A stretch of 64,000 bases of DNA from Verrucomicrobiaceae bacterium (GTDB lineage Bacteria; Verrucomicrobiota; Verrucomicrobiia; Verrucomicrobiales; Verrucomicrobiaceae): contig JAIXOU010000003.1 of NCBI GenBank assembly GCA_027486585.1, forward strand, positions 53,535 through 117,534, written 5' to 3'. Below the pieces are notes generated by a model. The model was given only the letters and a program-made list of their open reading frames with translations. It had not been told where the DNA came from and made no database searches. Position 1 is the stretch's first letter. Each line of letters opens with the position of its first letter. Positions 55,393 to 63,586 of the stretch are shown here, one piece after another. A program made the translations under genes and the position numbers.

Positions 55393-55986
55393 TCAGTCGA
55401 TATCGTTCACATTCGGTTCCTTGCCCAGGAACATAGCCAGCACGAGTCCGACGAGCGTCCACTCAATGAAGTGATCGGCGACGTTAACGATGAGATCACG
55501 CAGAGGTAGCTCAAACCAGATCCACTGTTGTGCATCCACGGCTAATCCAGCAAAAGCACCAAAAGCAGCGGCAAAACAAACGCGTCCAGGAAAGGCGAGT
55601 ACGAGCGGATTCATCAGGGCACCAATGAGCAGACAACCGATTAAAGAGCGCACAAAGCTTCGAATGAGGCTTTGTTTCATATCGCCATCTCTTTTGCCCG
55701 GCCGCACGATGGCATACATGTAAGGTCCTTCAGCATTGGCATCATCGACCTTCTTCCGCTGCTCGGCCTTTTCTTCTTCAGAAGCGATGTCTAAGGCCTC
55801 TCTCGGAAATGGCAAAACGTAGATGCCGCGGCCATTCGTTGCGTTTTCTTTGAGCACCTCAGCCACTGCGGCTTCATTTTTAAACTCGAACATGCCAGCC
55901 TGATGCCAGCTAAGCTGCATCCAGGAAACGTAGCCCCAGGTAAAAGAAACCAGGGCAGCAAGAACAATAGCGAGAAAGAATTTCAT
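55393..55986 (-). CDS. Membrane protein of unknown function
   Basis: 197 residues from the ATG at 55986, opening a hydrophobic helix (KFFLAIVLAALVSFTWGYV). A soluble charged section (about 35-95) is followed by three helices (LIGCLLIGALMNPLVLAF; AAAFGAFAGLAVDAQQ; WTLVGLVLAMFLG). No family recognised. It abuts the preceding gene tail to tail, with no gap. Confidence 0.75.
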   Translation of the reverse strand: MKFFLAIVLAALVSFTWGYVSWMQLSWHQAGMFEFKNEAAVAEVLKENATNGRGIYVLPFPREALDIASEEEKAEQRKKVDDANAEGPYMYAIVRPGKRDGDMKQSLIRSFVRSLIGCLLIGALMNPLVLAFPGRVCFAAAFGAFAGLAVDAQQWIWFELPLRDLIVNVADHFIEWTLVGLVLAMFLGKEPNVNDID

Positions 55987-56253
55987 CCACGCAATCGTGC
56001 AACCCATTGCCACAATCGCAAGCATTCATCTGCATTGAAAGTCTATGCGAAGGCTTAATTAGGCACTTTCTCAAAGGCCAACGACTGTCCAATTTTAGAT
56101 GATCCTAGAGACGCTTTGCTGGATCCCTCATCGCATTCCTTCTGTTGCCTGAGTCGCTTCAAATGAGTCGGGGATTTAGAGCTCAGGCACGGATTCCGAG
56201 AAACCTTTCTCTTCTGTCAGAGTTGGATTGTTGCACATCCGACTTTGATTCCT

Positions 56254-58761
56254 ATGAAGGCACTTACCGCACTTTTCATTCTGCCACTGGCCGCTCTCGC
56301 GGCTGATGAAGAGTCTATGACGATGGCCCATGCTGGTATTTCGGCTGATCAGTTGAACTTCTTTGAAAAGAACATTCGGCCAGTATTGGTGGAGCATTGC
56401 TACAAATGTCACTCTTCAGAATCAGAGAAAATCAAAGGTGGACTGACTCTGGATACAAAGCAGGGCAGTGTGCTTGGTGGTGAGTCGGGGCATCCGGGTA
56501 TCACACCGGGCAGTTTGGCGGAAAGCTCCATCTATGAGGCCATGACCTGGGCCAATGATGAAATGCAAATGCCTCCAAAAAACAAGCTGCCAGCTGATGT
56601 GGTGGCGCTCTTTAAACAATGGATCGAGATGGGGGCCCCCGATCCGCGTGAGCAAAAAGTAGCCAATGCCAGCGGTGGCAAACGTGAGATCAATATGGAT
56701 GAAGGGCGTAAGCACTGGTCCCTCGTCAAACCTGTAAAAACGTCCTTGCCAGCGGTGAAAACCGAGGGCTGGGTCAAAACAGACATGGATGCTTTCATCC
56801 TCGCAGGGCTGGAAGCTCAAGGTCTTAAGCCCAATCGGGACGCTGATCGGGCTACCTTGATCCGCCGCATTGCCTTTGATCTGACGGGCCTGCCTCCGAC
56901 ACCCGATGAAGTGAAGGCTTTTCTAGCCGACACTGCACCTGACGCTTTAAAGCGTGTAATCGATCAATATCTAGACTCGCCTCGTTATGGTGAACGCTGG
57001 GGCCGCCATTGGCTAGATGTAGCGCGCTATGCCGAGAGCAGCGGTAAGGAAGTCAACATTCTCTACCCCCATGCCTGGCGCTATCGCGACTACGTGATTG
57101 ATGCCTTTAATCGCGACAAACCTTATGATCAATTCCTCAAAGAGCAGATCGCAGGCGACCTGATGAAATCGGAAAATAAGCGTGATCAGGCCGAGAAAAT
57201 CGTCGCCACCGGCTTCCTAGCCATTGGTCCGAAAGGCCATAACAATCGTGATAAGCGCCAGTTCACCATGGATGTCGTTGATGAGCAGATCGACACCGTT
57301 TCCCAGTCTATGCTAGGACTGACTCTAGCCTGCGCACGCTGCCATGATCACAAGTTTGATCCAGTGACGCAGCGCGACTACTACGCATTGGCAGGGATAT
57401 TCATGAGCAGTGAGACACTGTTTGGCACCTACAGCCAGCTGCAAAATGCCAATAGCAGCACGCTGATCGAGCTGGACCGCGCAGCTGCCTTGCCAACGGC
57501 ACTGGGCCATATCTCCAGTTCAGAATACGTGAGTTTAAAAACAAAGTATGATGAGGCCAATGCCACTGCTCAAAACATCCGAGATCAGGTCCGCAGCATG
57601 AGTGAGGGCCAGCGTGGGCAGCAAAACGCGCAGAATTTTTTGCGCATTCGCAGCTCTGTAGATCGTGCACAGGCGGTGAAGGCGGATTTGGATCTGTTTG
57701 AAAAAGACGGCACGCCGAGGACTCTTGCCATGGGTGTGCTGGACAATGAGCGCCCCATGAATAGTCCCATCTTGGTTCGCGGTGATATCAAGCAGCCGGG
57801 CGATATCGTGCCGCGCGGGCTTGTCGAAGTGCTTTGTGCCAAAGGTGAGCCGCTGAATATTAGCCAAGGCAGTGGACGTCTGGATCTGGCCTATTTCATT
57901 GCTTCGAAGGACAATCCGCTGACAGCGCGAGTCATGGTGAATCGCCTGTGGTTAAAGTTGATGGGAAGTGGCATCGTCGCCACGCCAGATAACTTCGGCG
58001 TCATGGGCATGAAGCCCTCACACCCGGAACTGTTGGATCATCTGGCTGTCACCTTCATGGAAAAGGGCTGGTCGGTGAAACAAATGATCCGCGAGATCAT
58101 GCTTAGCCGAGCCTATCAAATGAGCTCCAGTTATGTGGCCCATAACGATGCGGTGGATCCTGAAAACAAGCTCCACTGGCGCATGAGTCAGCGCCGTCTG
58201 GATGCTGAAGCGATCCGAGACAGCATGCTTGCTGTTGCAGGGTCTCTGAATTTGTATCCTGTGGATGGATCACCTGTGGCGCGTGCCGGTGAAGGGCGAG
58301 AAGGCATTCTGAATATGGCCCGGGAAATGACCAAGCCTGTAACTCACCGTAGTGTCTATCTACCGATCATTCGTGATCAGGTGCCGGAAGTTTTGACGGT
58401 CTTTGATTTCCCTGACGCCAGTCTGGTGAACGGCGAGCGTGACTCGACGAATGTTCCCAGCCAAAGCCTCTTTCTCATGAACAACCCACAGGCTATTAGT
58501 GCTGCAGACGCTTTTGCTCAAAGGTTGGCCAAGCATGAAGGAACGCCCCTGGAGCGCCTCGTGTATGCCTATCAGCTGGCTTTTGCTCGCCCACCAACAG
58601 ATCAGGAGATGGCTGCGATCAAACGTTTTTGGTCTCAATTCCCGCAGCAGGTTGCTGGCGGAAAAAGCACTCAAGAAGCCCGAGATAAATCTCAAGCAGC
58701 CGCGTTATCGGCCTTTTGCCAATCGCTCATCGCTAGCGCTGAATTCCGTTATTTGAACTGA
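56254..58761 (+). CDS. PSD1 cytochrome / DUF1549 / DUF1553 protein
   Basis: 835 residues from the ATG at 56254, which opens a signal peptide (MKALTALFILPLAALA); a TTG three codons earlier is less likely. A planctomycete-type cytochrome domain has the heme site CYKCH. DUF1549 follows (about 165-370: DLTGLPPTPDEV, YGERWGRHWLDVARYAES), and DUF1553 (about 555-800: NPLTARVMVNRLWLKLMGSGIV, MSQRRLDAEAIRDSML). This architecture is common in Planctomycetes and Verrucomicrobia; its role is not established, perhaps polysaccharide or redox processing outside the cytoplasm. Confidence 0.93.
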   Translation: MKALTALFILPLAALAADEESMTMAHAGISADQLNFFEKNIRPVLVEHCYKCHSSESEKIKGGLTLDTKQGSVLGGESGHPGITPGSLAESSIYEAMTWANDEMQMPPKNKLPADVVALFKQWIEMGAPDPREQKVANASGGKREINMDEGRKHWSLVKPVKTSLPAVKTEGWVKTDMDAFILAGLEAQGLKPNRDADRATLIRRIAFDLTGLPPTPDEVKAFLADTAPDALKRVIDQYLDSPRYGERWGRHWLDVARYAESSGKEVNILYPHAWRYRDYVIDAFNRDKPYDQFLKEQIAGDLMKSENKRDQAEKIVATGFLAIGPKGHNNRDKRQFTMDVVDEQIDTVSQSMLGLTLACARCHDHKFDPVTQRDYYALAGIFMSSETLFGTYSQLQNANSSTLIELDRAAALPTALGHISSSEYVSLKTKYDEANATAQNIRDQVRSMSEGQRGQQNAQNFLRIRSSVDRAQAVKADLDLFEKDGTPRTLAMGVLDNERPMNSPILVRGDIKQPGDIVPRGLVEVLCAKGEPLNISQGSGRLDLAYFIASKDNPLTARVMVNRLWLKLMGSGIVATPDNFGVMGMKPSHPELLDHLAVTFMEKGWSVKQMIREIMLSRAYQMSSSYVAHNDAVDPENKLHWRMSQRRLDAEAIRDSMLAVAGSLNLYPVDGSPVARAGEGREGILNMAREMTKPVTHRSVYLPIIRDQVPEVLTVFDFPDASLVNGERDSTNVPSQSLFLMNNPQAISAADAFAQRLAKHEGTPLERLVYAYQLAFARPPTDQEMAAIKRFWSQFPQQVAGGKSTQEARDKSQAAALSAFCQSLIASAEFRYLN

Positions 58762-58766
58762 GCCGC

Positions 58767-61205
58767 TTACCTCGCCGCCACACCCGCAGCCTTCCGGATC
58801 TTCATCAGGATCGGAAAACTCGTCTGCAATCCAGCGCTATCGTGCTCGTTCCTCGCGGAGCTGATGGCACCATGGCAGAACTTGTCTTGGTCTTTGACCC
58901 AGTTGGCAGCACGGAAGAAGATGGGGCGCTCAGTTTCACCTTCGCGGATTTGCACGCCATTGAGACCGATGTCGTCGATGATGACGCCATGGGGCAGGCC
59001 ATGTACGTCGAGGTTGATGATTCCTTTGTCATTCAGGCGCACGGCTCGTAGCCAGGCTTTCACGCTTTGACCGGGGGCGAGAGTGAGTTCGAGCGGTTTC
59101 ATTTCTTCCGCGAGATCGCGCATCACGGGCTTTCCACCGGCGTCAGGCTCCAAAACGATGATGAACTTTGGTTTCGCGCCGAGGATGACTTTGCCGAAGG
59201 TTCCGGCGTCGTGGGTGAGGGCTTTGCCTTTGGCTGTGATCTTGAGTTTGGACCAGTCGGCATCTGCTTTGGCATCGTGCATGGCATGAAGTGAGCCGCT
59301 GATGAGGTCATGTCCGGCTTCAATAATGAGCGGCGAGGAGGCGAAATAACCCGGCGGCAGGCCGGTGATGTCAATTTGGATGGGATCGTCGAAGTTGTCC
59401 GTGCGTTCGGCGCGGAAGGAGAAGCCGACGGAGGCTCCGGGCATGACAGTGGGGTTCATGCCGGCGAGTTTGACGCTGAAGTCGGGCTTCGGCTCGCGGA
59501 TGGCGAGGGAATAGACAAAACGCTCGCCGCCCCAGCCGCGGGTGTCGGTGACTTTGACGACGAAACGGCCATCGGCAGGCGCGGTGAAGGTCAGGCGTGA
59601 GTCGCGGTCGATTTTGCGGTCGCCGCTGTCGTCGTTTTGATAGTTGAGCGTGAAAATCGGCAAGCCGTTCGCGGCGATGGTGCTGCCGAGCGGATACGGC
59701 TCGACGACATAGCACGGTTCATCCAGTGAGTGCGAGGTGGCGCTGGTGTCGAAGTAAGCGCGGCGTTTGCCATCGTTAATGTAGAAGAAGCATCCGCCGT
59801 CAGGACCGCGTGGCATTCGGATGATCTTCATGATGTCGCCGTTGAACCAGACATACTCGTTCAGCTCCATCTCCTCCCAATTTTGCAGGCGGATGTCCGC
59901 GTTGTTGGCATCGACGCTACGGAAGTTGTTGTAGCTGTCGCGCACAGCCTGCATAAGCAAACGGGCGACGGGTTTGCCATCGGGGTGCAGCACTTCGAGC
60001 TTCGTATCCGCTGGTGAACCAGCCTGGGCAGCGAGCGTTTCGATGATCCATGTTTGGCCTTTTTTGGCATCGAAGGCGAAGTGATCGGCGTCGGCTTTGC
60101 CGTAGCCTAGTCTTTCTAGCCTGGGCTCATCCTTCCCAGAAGCACGGGCTAGAAAGCCCATGCTACCATTCACTTGCACCGGCGCACTCACCACCTGCGC
60201 ATTCGTGACGTCGTCATTTTCTTCTATCTCGTTGACCTGCGGTTGCGTGCTCACGCGTAAGCTTGGACGGCTACGGTAGCGGCTGTCACGGGAGCCGAGT
60301 GCTAGCGGCATCATGCCTTCTTTGGTCGGCGTTACGATGATTGTGTCTTTGCCGCTCAAATGATGGCCAATGAGCTTCACGGTGGTTGGCTCGCCCAACT
60401 TGGCAGTAAGCGGTGAGAAGGCGGTAACATACGGCAGTACACCAAGCGTGAGACGATAGAGATGGTTCGCGCTGCCATCCATGGTGGTATTACTCACGAG
60501 TACGGTGAAGTCGCCATCACTTGGGGCTTTCCAGGCGAGCAATGGATCGCTGCCACTATCGAGACCGCGATTCACCACGAGAACAGCACCGCTGCCGTCC
60601 ATGATCTCCAGCGTGGGAGCCTTGGCCGCACTACCGACCTCGCTGATGGCGAGATCAAACACGAGTTCCTCGCCTGCTTTGGCAGTGAAGAGATAAGCAT
60701 CATGCTGCCCAGTCTCAGTGAGCGTGCCCCAGAGGCTAGCGGGCAATTTAGCTACCTTTACAGGTCCACCTTTAAAGTCCGCTGCTGTCCTTGTTTGCGG
60801 GGAGAGGTCGTCAGCATAGACTTTCAGCTTAGTGGACTCGCCACTCGCTGTTTTGACCCAAACGTCATGACTGCCGCGTCCGAGCTTTGCGGGAGTTTGG
60901 AGCTTAAACACAACCTTCGTCGCTGTGCTAGCTGCCGCATCAATCATGGGCTTAATGTCTGCGTGGGAGGTGAGGATCGTCGCCCCTGTCAAATCTTTCC
61001 CCATGATGGTAAACACCTGCTCCATACCAATATGCAGCCCGCGAGGAGACAGCGTGGTGATGGTCGGCAGCGCCGGCTTTGGGGCTACAGCGGGCTTTGC
61101 AGCCATCTTGGTTACTGCTGCAGGTTGCTTTGGTCTTTTTGCATTCTGAGCACCTACAGCCGGTAAGCTAAGACCAAGAAAAAGAATGAAGAGGAAAGGT
61201 TTCAT
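58767..61205 (-). CDS. Secreted PPC-domain protein with in-frame palindromic insertion
   Basis: 812 residues with a signal peptide (MKPFLFILFLGLSLPAVGA). An IPT/TIG-like domain (about 48-130) is followed by prepeptidase C-terminal (PPC)-type beta domains (about 155-250, 335-400 and 490-565) and two further beta domains. Between residues about 345 and 367, an atypical segment (SMGFLARASGKDEP, then RLERLGYG) interrupts the normal D-x-D-x-F sequence of a PPC domain; it matches a DNA palindrome. The gene sits upstream of nothing else on its strand, with the cytochrome/WD40 gene 22 bases upstream. Confidence 0.88.
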   Translation of the reverse strand: MKPFLFILFLGLSLPAVGAQNAKRPKQPAAVTKMAAKPAVAPKPALPTITTLSPRGLHIGMEQVFTIMGKDLTGATILTSHADIKPMIDAAASTATKVVFKLQTPAKLGRGSHDVWVKTASGESTKLKVYADDLSPQTRTAADFKGGPVKVAKLPASLWGTLTETGQHDAYLFTAKAGEELVFDLAISEVGSAAKAPTLEIMDGSGAVLVVNRGLDSGSDPLLAWKAPSDGDFTVLVSNTTMDGSANHLYRLTLGVLPYVTAFSPLTAKLGEPTTVKLIGHHLSGKDTIIVTPTKEGMMPLALGSRDSRYRSRPSLRVSTQPQVNEIEENDDVTNAQVVSAPVQVNGSMGFLARASGKDEPRLERLGYGKADADHFAFDAKKGQTWIIETLAAQAGSPADTKLEVLHPDGKPVARLLMQAVRDSYNNFRSVDANNADIRLQNWEEMELNEYVWFNGDIMKIIRMPRGPDGGCFFYINDGKRRAYFDTSATSHSLDEPCYVVEPYPLGSTIAANGLPIFTLNYQNDDSGDRKIDRDSRLTFTAPADGRFVVKVTDTRGWGGERFVYSLAIREPKPDFSVKLAGMNPTVMPGASVGFSFRAERTDNFDDPIQIDITGLPPGYFASSPLIIEAGHDLISGSLHAMHDAKADADWSKLKITAKGKALTHDAGTFGKVILGAKPKFIIVLEPDAGGKPVMRDLAEEMKPLELTLAPGQSVKAWLRAVRLNDKGIINLDVHGLPHGVIIDDIGLNGVQIREGETERPIFFRAANWVKDQDKFCHGAISSARNEHDSAGLQTSFPILMKIRKAAGVAAR
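60102..60166. repeat. Palindromic repeat element inside coding sequence
   Basis: A 65-base element: left arm 60102-60121 and right arm 60147-60166 are inverted repeats, 17 of 20 bases paired, each ending GTAGC at the outside. An inner stem TGGG/CCCA (60122-60125 with 60135-60138) lies between. It codes in frame for about 22 residues of the PPC protein. Confidence 0.8.
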
Positions 61206-61227
61206 AAGTTTAAGTGTTTGTTATTCT

Positions 61228-62541
61228 TCACTTGGATCGATTGACTGACTCATAAACATCCCATGTACCATCCACCCGCCCTGCGATCAGTTGCGCCTTC
61301 TCGGTAAAAGCGAGGCCTGGAGACCAATCGAGCTGTTTTTCAAGAGGTAGCTTTTCGGTTAGATCGGCGGTGTTCCAGAGTTTGAGCGTTTTGTCCGTCG
61401 CTGTCGAGGCCAGCAGTTTGCCATCGCCAGAGAGGGCCAGATTTAAGATGCCGCCTTCATGAGCGAAGCGGCTGGTGAGGATCTTGTTCGTGCCTTCTTT
61501 GGCGCTGGCGCTGATGGCCCAGACACGGATGCGGTTATCACCACCAGCACCGAAAAGTGTTTTGCCATCGACGCTGAAGACAACGCTCGTCTGCTCCTTC
61601 GTCGGCTGCGACAGAGTTTCGAGTCGCTGACCCGTCGGGATGCTCCACAGCTTCACCGTGCGGTCCGCGCTGGCGCTGGCGAGCACTTTGCCATCCGGGC
61701 GGAACGACAGGCCGTTCACCGCACCGTTGTGGCCTTTGAGCAGCGCGACTTCCTTGCCCGTTGCGGTGTCCCAGAGGCGGATTTTTTGATCGTAAGCTCC
61801 TGTGGCGATCAGTTTGTCATCGGGAGAAACGGCGAGCGCATACGCCGCATCCGTATGGCCTTCAAACGAGAGCAGCGGGCTGCCGTCGCTCGTTTTCCAG
61901 CTTCGCACGATGCCCACGATGCCTGCCTCGCCACCGGCGGCATACACCGTCTCGCCACCGGGCGAGAAGGCGACCGCGTTGACCTTGCCCGTGAAGCCGG
62001 TGAGTTTCCGGACGGTGACTTGATTGACCGGATTGACGAGTTCGACCTCGCCGTAGCGTGCCGTGGCGATGAGCTGCACCTTCGGCGAAAACGCCACCGC
62101 CTGGATCGAGCGCTTCGGCGGCACGGTGGGCGCGATTTTCGGCGTGATGACCTCCTTCGGCATCGGTTTCGCGTCTGCGACGAGCGGGCCTTTCGCACCC
62201 GCATTGATCCACGCTTTGATGAGCGCGATTTTCTCTGCTTTCAGCTTCTCACGCTTACCTGGCGGCATGAATTCATTCTTCCCGCCGCGTCCCGAGCGCC
62301 CTTCGAGGAACTTCACCAGCAGCGACTCGTCCGCCTTCCCCGCCACGATCGCCGCGCCTTCCTCGCCGCCTTTCATCAGTGCCGCAAACGTGTCCAACGC
62401 GAACTCCCCATCCGCATCGTCCGCGCTGTGGCAATCGACGCAGTAGCTGTCCCACAGCGGCGCGATCTGCCTCGTGTAGTCCACGCTTTGGGCGTAGGTG
62501 GTGGCGATGCAGGCGAGTGAGAGGAGGAAAAGTCGTTTCAT
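61228..62541 (-). CDS. PSD1 cytochrome / WD40-repeat secreted protein
   Basis: 437 residues from the ATG at 62541, which opens a signal peptide (MKRLFLLSLACIATTYA); the longer frame to 62751 runs through repeats and is not likely. A PSD1-type cytochrome with CVDCH follows (25-110). A seven-bladed WD40 propeller fills the rest (SIQAVAFSPKVQLIATARYG, EGHTDAAYALAVSPDDKLIA, KGHNGAVNGLSFRPDGKVLA). These cytochrome/WD40 proteins often accompany DUF1549/DUF1553 genes, as here. The role is inferred as periplasmic, possibly a partner of the DUF1553 proteins. Confidence 0.92.
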   Translation of the reverse strand: MKRLFLLSLACIATTYAQSVDYTRQIAPLWDSYCVDCHSADDADGEFALDTFAALMKGGEEGAAIVAGKADESLLVKFLEGRSGRGGKNEFMPPGKREKLKAEKIALIKAWINAGAKGPLVADAKPMPKEVITPKIAPTVPPKRSIQAVAFSPKVQLIATARYGEVELVNPVNQVTVRKLTGFTGKVNAVAFSPGGETVYAAGGEAGIVGIVRSWKTSDGSPLLSFEGHTDAAYALAVSPDDKLIATGAYDQKIRLWDTATGKEVALLKGHNGAVNGLSFRPDGKVLASASADRTVKLWSIPTGQRLETLSQPTKEQTSVVFSVDGKTLFGAGGDNRIRVWAISASAKEGTNKILTSRFAHEGGILNLALSGDGKLLASTATDKTLKLWNTADLTEKLPLEKQLDWSPGLAFTEKAQLIAGRVDGTWDVYESVNRSK

Positions 62542-62660
62542 GACATCAAAGAAGGGTGGGGGTGGATGAACGCGACAGCGTCCTGGAGCGCGCCGGTCCT
62601 CCGGCGCTTTCGAGTATATCCACGGCGTGGTTAAAGGCGTGCCAGCGTCGATCCGGCGAA

Positions 62661-62790
62661 GCACAGTAGCCATCTCGCTCCGTCGAGATGAGCAAATGGC
62701 TTTCACCACCAGGAACGACGCTCGAAGTTCGTGAGCCAGTGAGTTTGCCATGCGTCCAGCTCATCTCGCGGAGCGAGATGGCTACTTTGC
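62661..62790. repeat. Long inverted repeat, each arm itself a hairpin
   Basis: Arm 62661-62693 and arm 62759-62790 are inverted copies, differing by one base and one indel, with a 65-base core. Each arm also folds on itself (ATCTCG-CTCCGT-CGAGAT; ATCTCGC-GGA-GCGAGAT). The pairing ends in GTAGCC/GGCTAC, as in the in-gene element at 60102-60166. This has the layout of paired REP sequences (BIME-like). Confidence 0.75.
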
Positions 62791-62823
62791 TGGCGCTGCT
62801 TTCGCTGTCTGTGGAGCCCGACG

Positions 62824-62920
62824 GAACCCCGTTGGGGTTCGAGGAGATGGAGGTGTAGGATGACTCGATACCCAGGGTTCTGCGAACCCTGGGCTGCATG
62901 ACGCAAGCCCGTTGGGCTTG
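62824..62920. repeat. Cluster of three short perfect hairpins
   Basis: GAACCCC-GTT-GGGGTTC (62824-62840), CCCAGGGTTC-TGC-GAACCCTGGG (62871-62893) and CAAGCCC-GTT-GGGCTTG (62904-62920). Two share the GTT loop but have different stems, so the stems are kept paired rather than kept in sequence. Confidence 0.8.
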
Positions 62921-62937
62921 GATTGTACTGAGACCGT

Positions 62938-63573
62938 TCATCGAAGTGCCTCCTGAATAGCTTTGTTATTTAGCAAGAGGCCCGTCGGTCTTGGTTCTTC
63001 GGGGTATGCAAACTTGGGGAAAAGACTCCAACCCCACACAATCGCCACAGCGGACGGATCAGCGCCATTGTAGTCGAAAAGGTAGATGGCTTTGCGACCA
63101 TGCATTTCTGGGGAGCGGATTTCGAATGGGGTCCAGAAAATTGGGTGTTCAATCCGAGACCACTTGAACGCAAAAAGTCGCCCCGAGAAGATCAAATGGT
63201 CTGAGGCAAAGGTAAAGATGCCAATAGCGCAAACTACGATCCACGCTCTACAAACAGGTTTCGTTCTGAAGCCTAACTGGCTTTTGCCAATTAGAATCCC
63301 GCAAGTGACTCCAACGAGCGTCACGCAGAGGCTTGGCAACAGATAACCATAACTCGTCAGTCCTGCGATCCCTGCGCTTCCAACTGAAAAGCCTGTCGAG
63401 AAGCGACTGAACCAGCCCTTGTATGAAGAGGCGACGAATAGTCCAACAAGGATGGCCAAATAGACAGCAGCCACAAACAACATTCGACCATCACTCGAAA
63501 CGAGCAGCAAAACGTATCCACCGCCCAGCAGGGCAAGAACGAATCCAAGGAGGCTGTGGAGGGGCCGGGTCAC
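62938..63573 (-). CDS. Small multi-pass membrane protein
   Basis: 211 residues. The N-terminal half has five likely helices (LLGFVLALLGGGYVLLLV; MLFVAAVYLAILVGLFVA; GIAGLTSYGYLLPSLCVTLV; LVGVTCGILIG; WIVVCAIGIFTFASDHL) and the C-terminus (from about 145) is soluble with several Trp and Phe. No family recognised. It lies between the repeat stretch and the second DUF1553 gene, interrupting a usual cytochrome gene cluster. Confidence 0.65.
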   Translation of the reverse strand: MTRPLHSLLGFVLALLGGGYVLLLVSSDGRMLFVAAVYLAILVGLFVASSYKGWFSRFSTGFSVGSAGIAGLTSYGYLLPSLCVTLVGVTCGILIGKSQLGFRTKPVCRAWIVVCAIGIFTFASDHLIFSGRLFAFKWSRIEHPIFWTPFEIRSPEMHGRKAIYLFDYNGADPSAVAIVWGWSLFPKFAYPEEPRPTGLLLNNKAIQEALR

Positions 63574-63586
63574 GAAATGGGACTCT

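Larger units (their letters stand above)
62542..62937. other. Intergenic stretch filled with palindromic repeats
   Basis: 396 bases without a real gene. It holds a hairpin GCGCCGG-TCCT-CCGGCGC (62590-62607), a long inverted repeat (62661-62693 with 62759-62790) and three short hairpins. Open frames through it (for example the upstream extension of the WD40 gene) are by-products of the repeats. Confidence 0.85.

Noticed and set aside
61459..62520. Plus-strand open frame of 353 codons
   Set aside because: Antisense to the cytochrome/WD40 gene. Product is rich in Arg and Asp with no motif.
62703..62906. Minus-strand frame of 67 codons in the palindrome island
   Set aside because: It runs through the hairpins, so its residues follow from the repeats. 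It is a by-product, not a gene.
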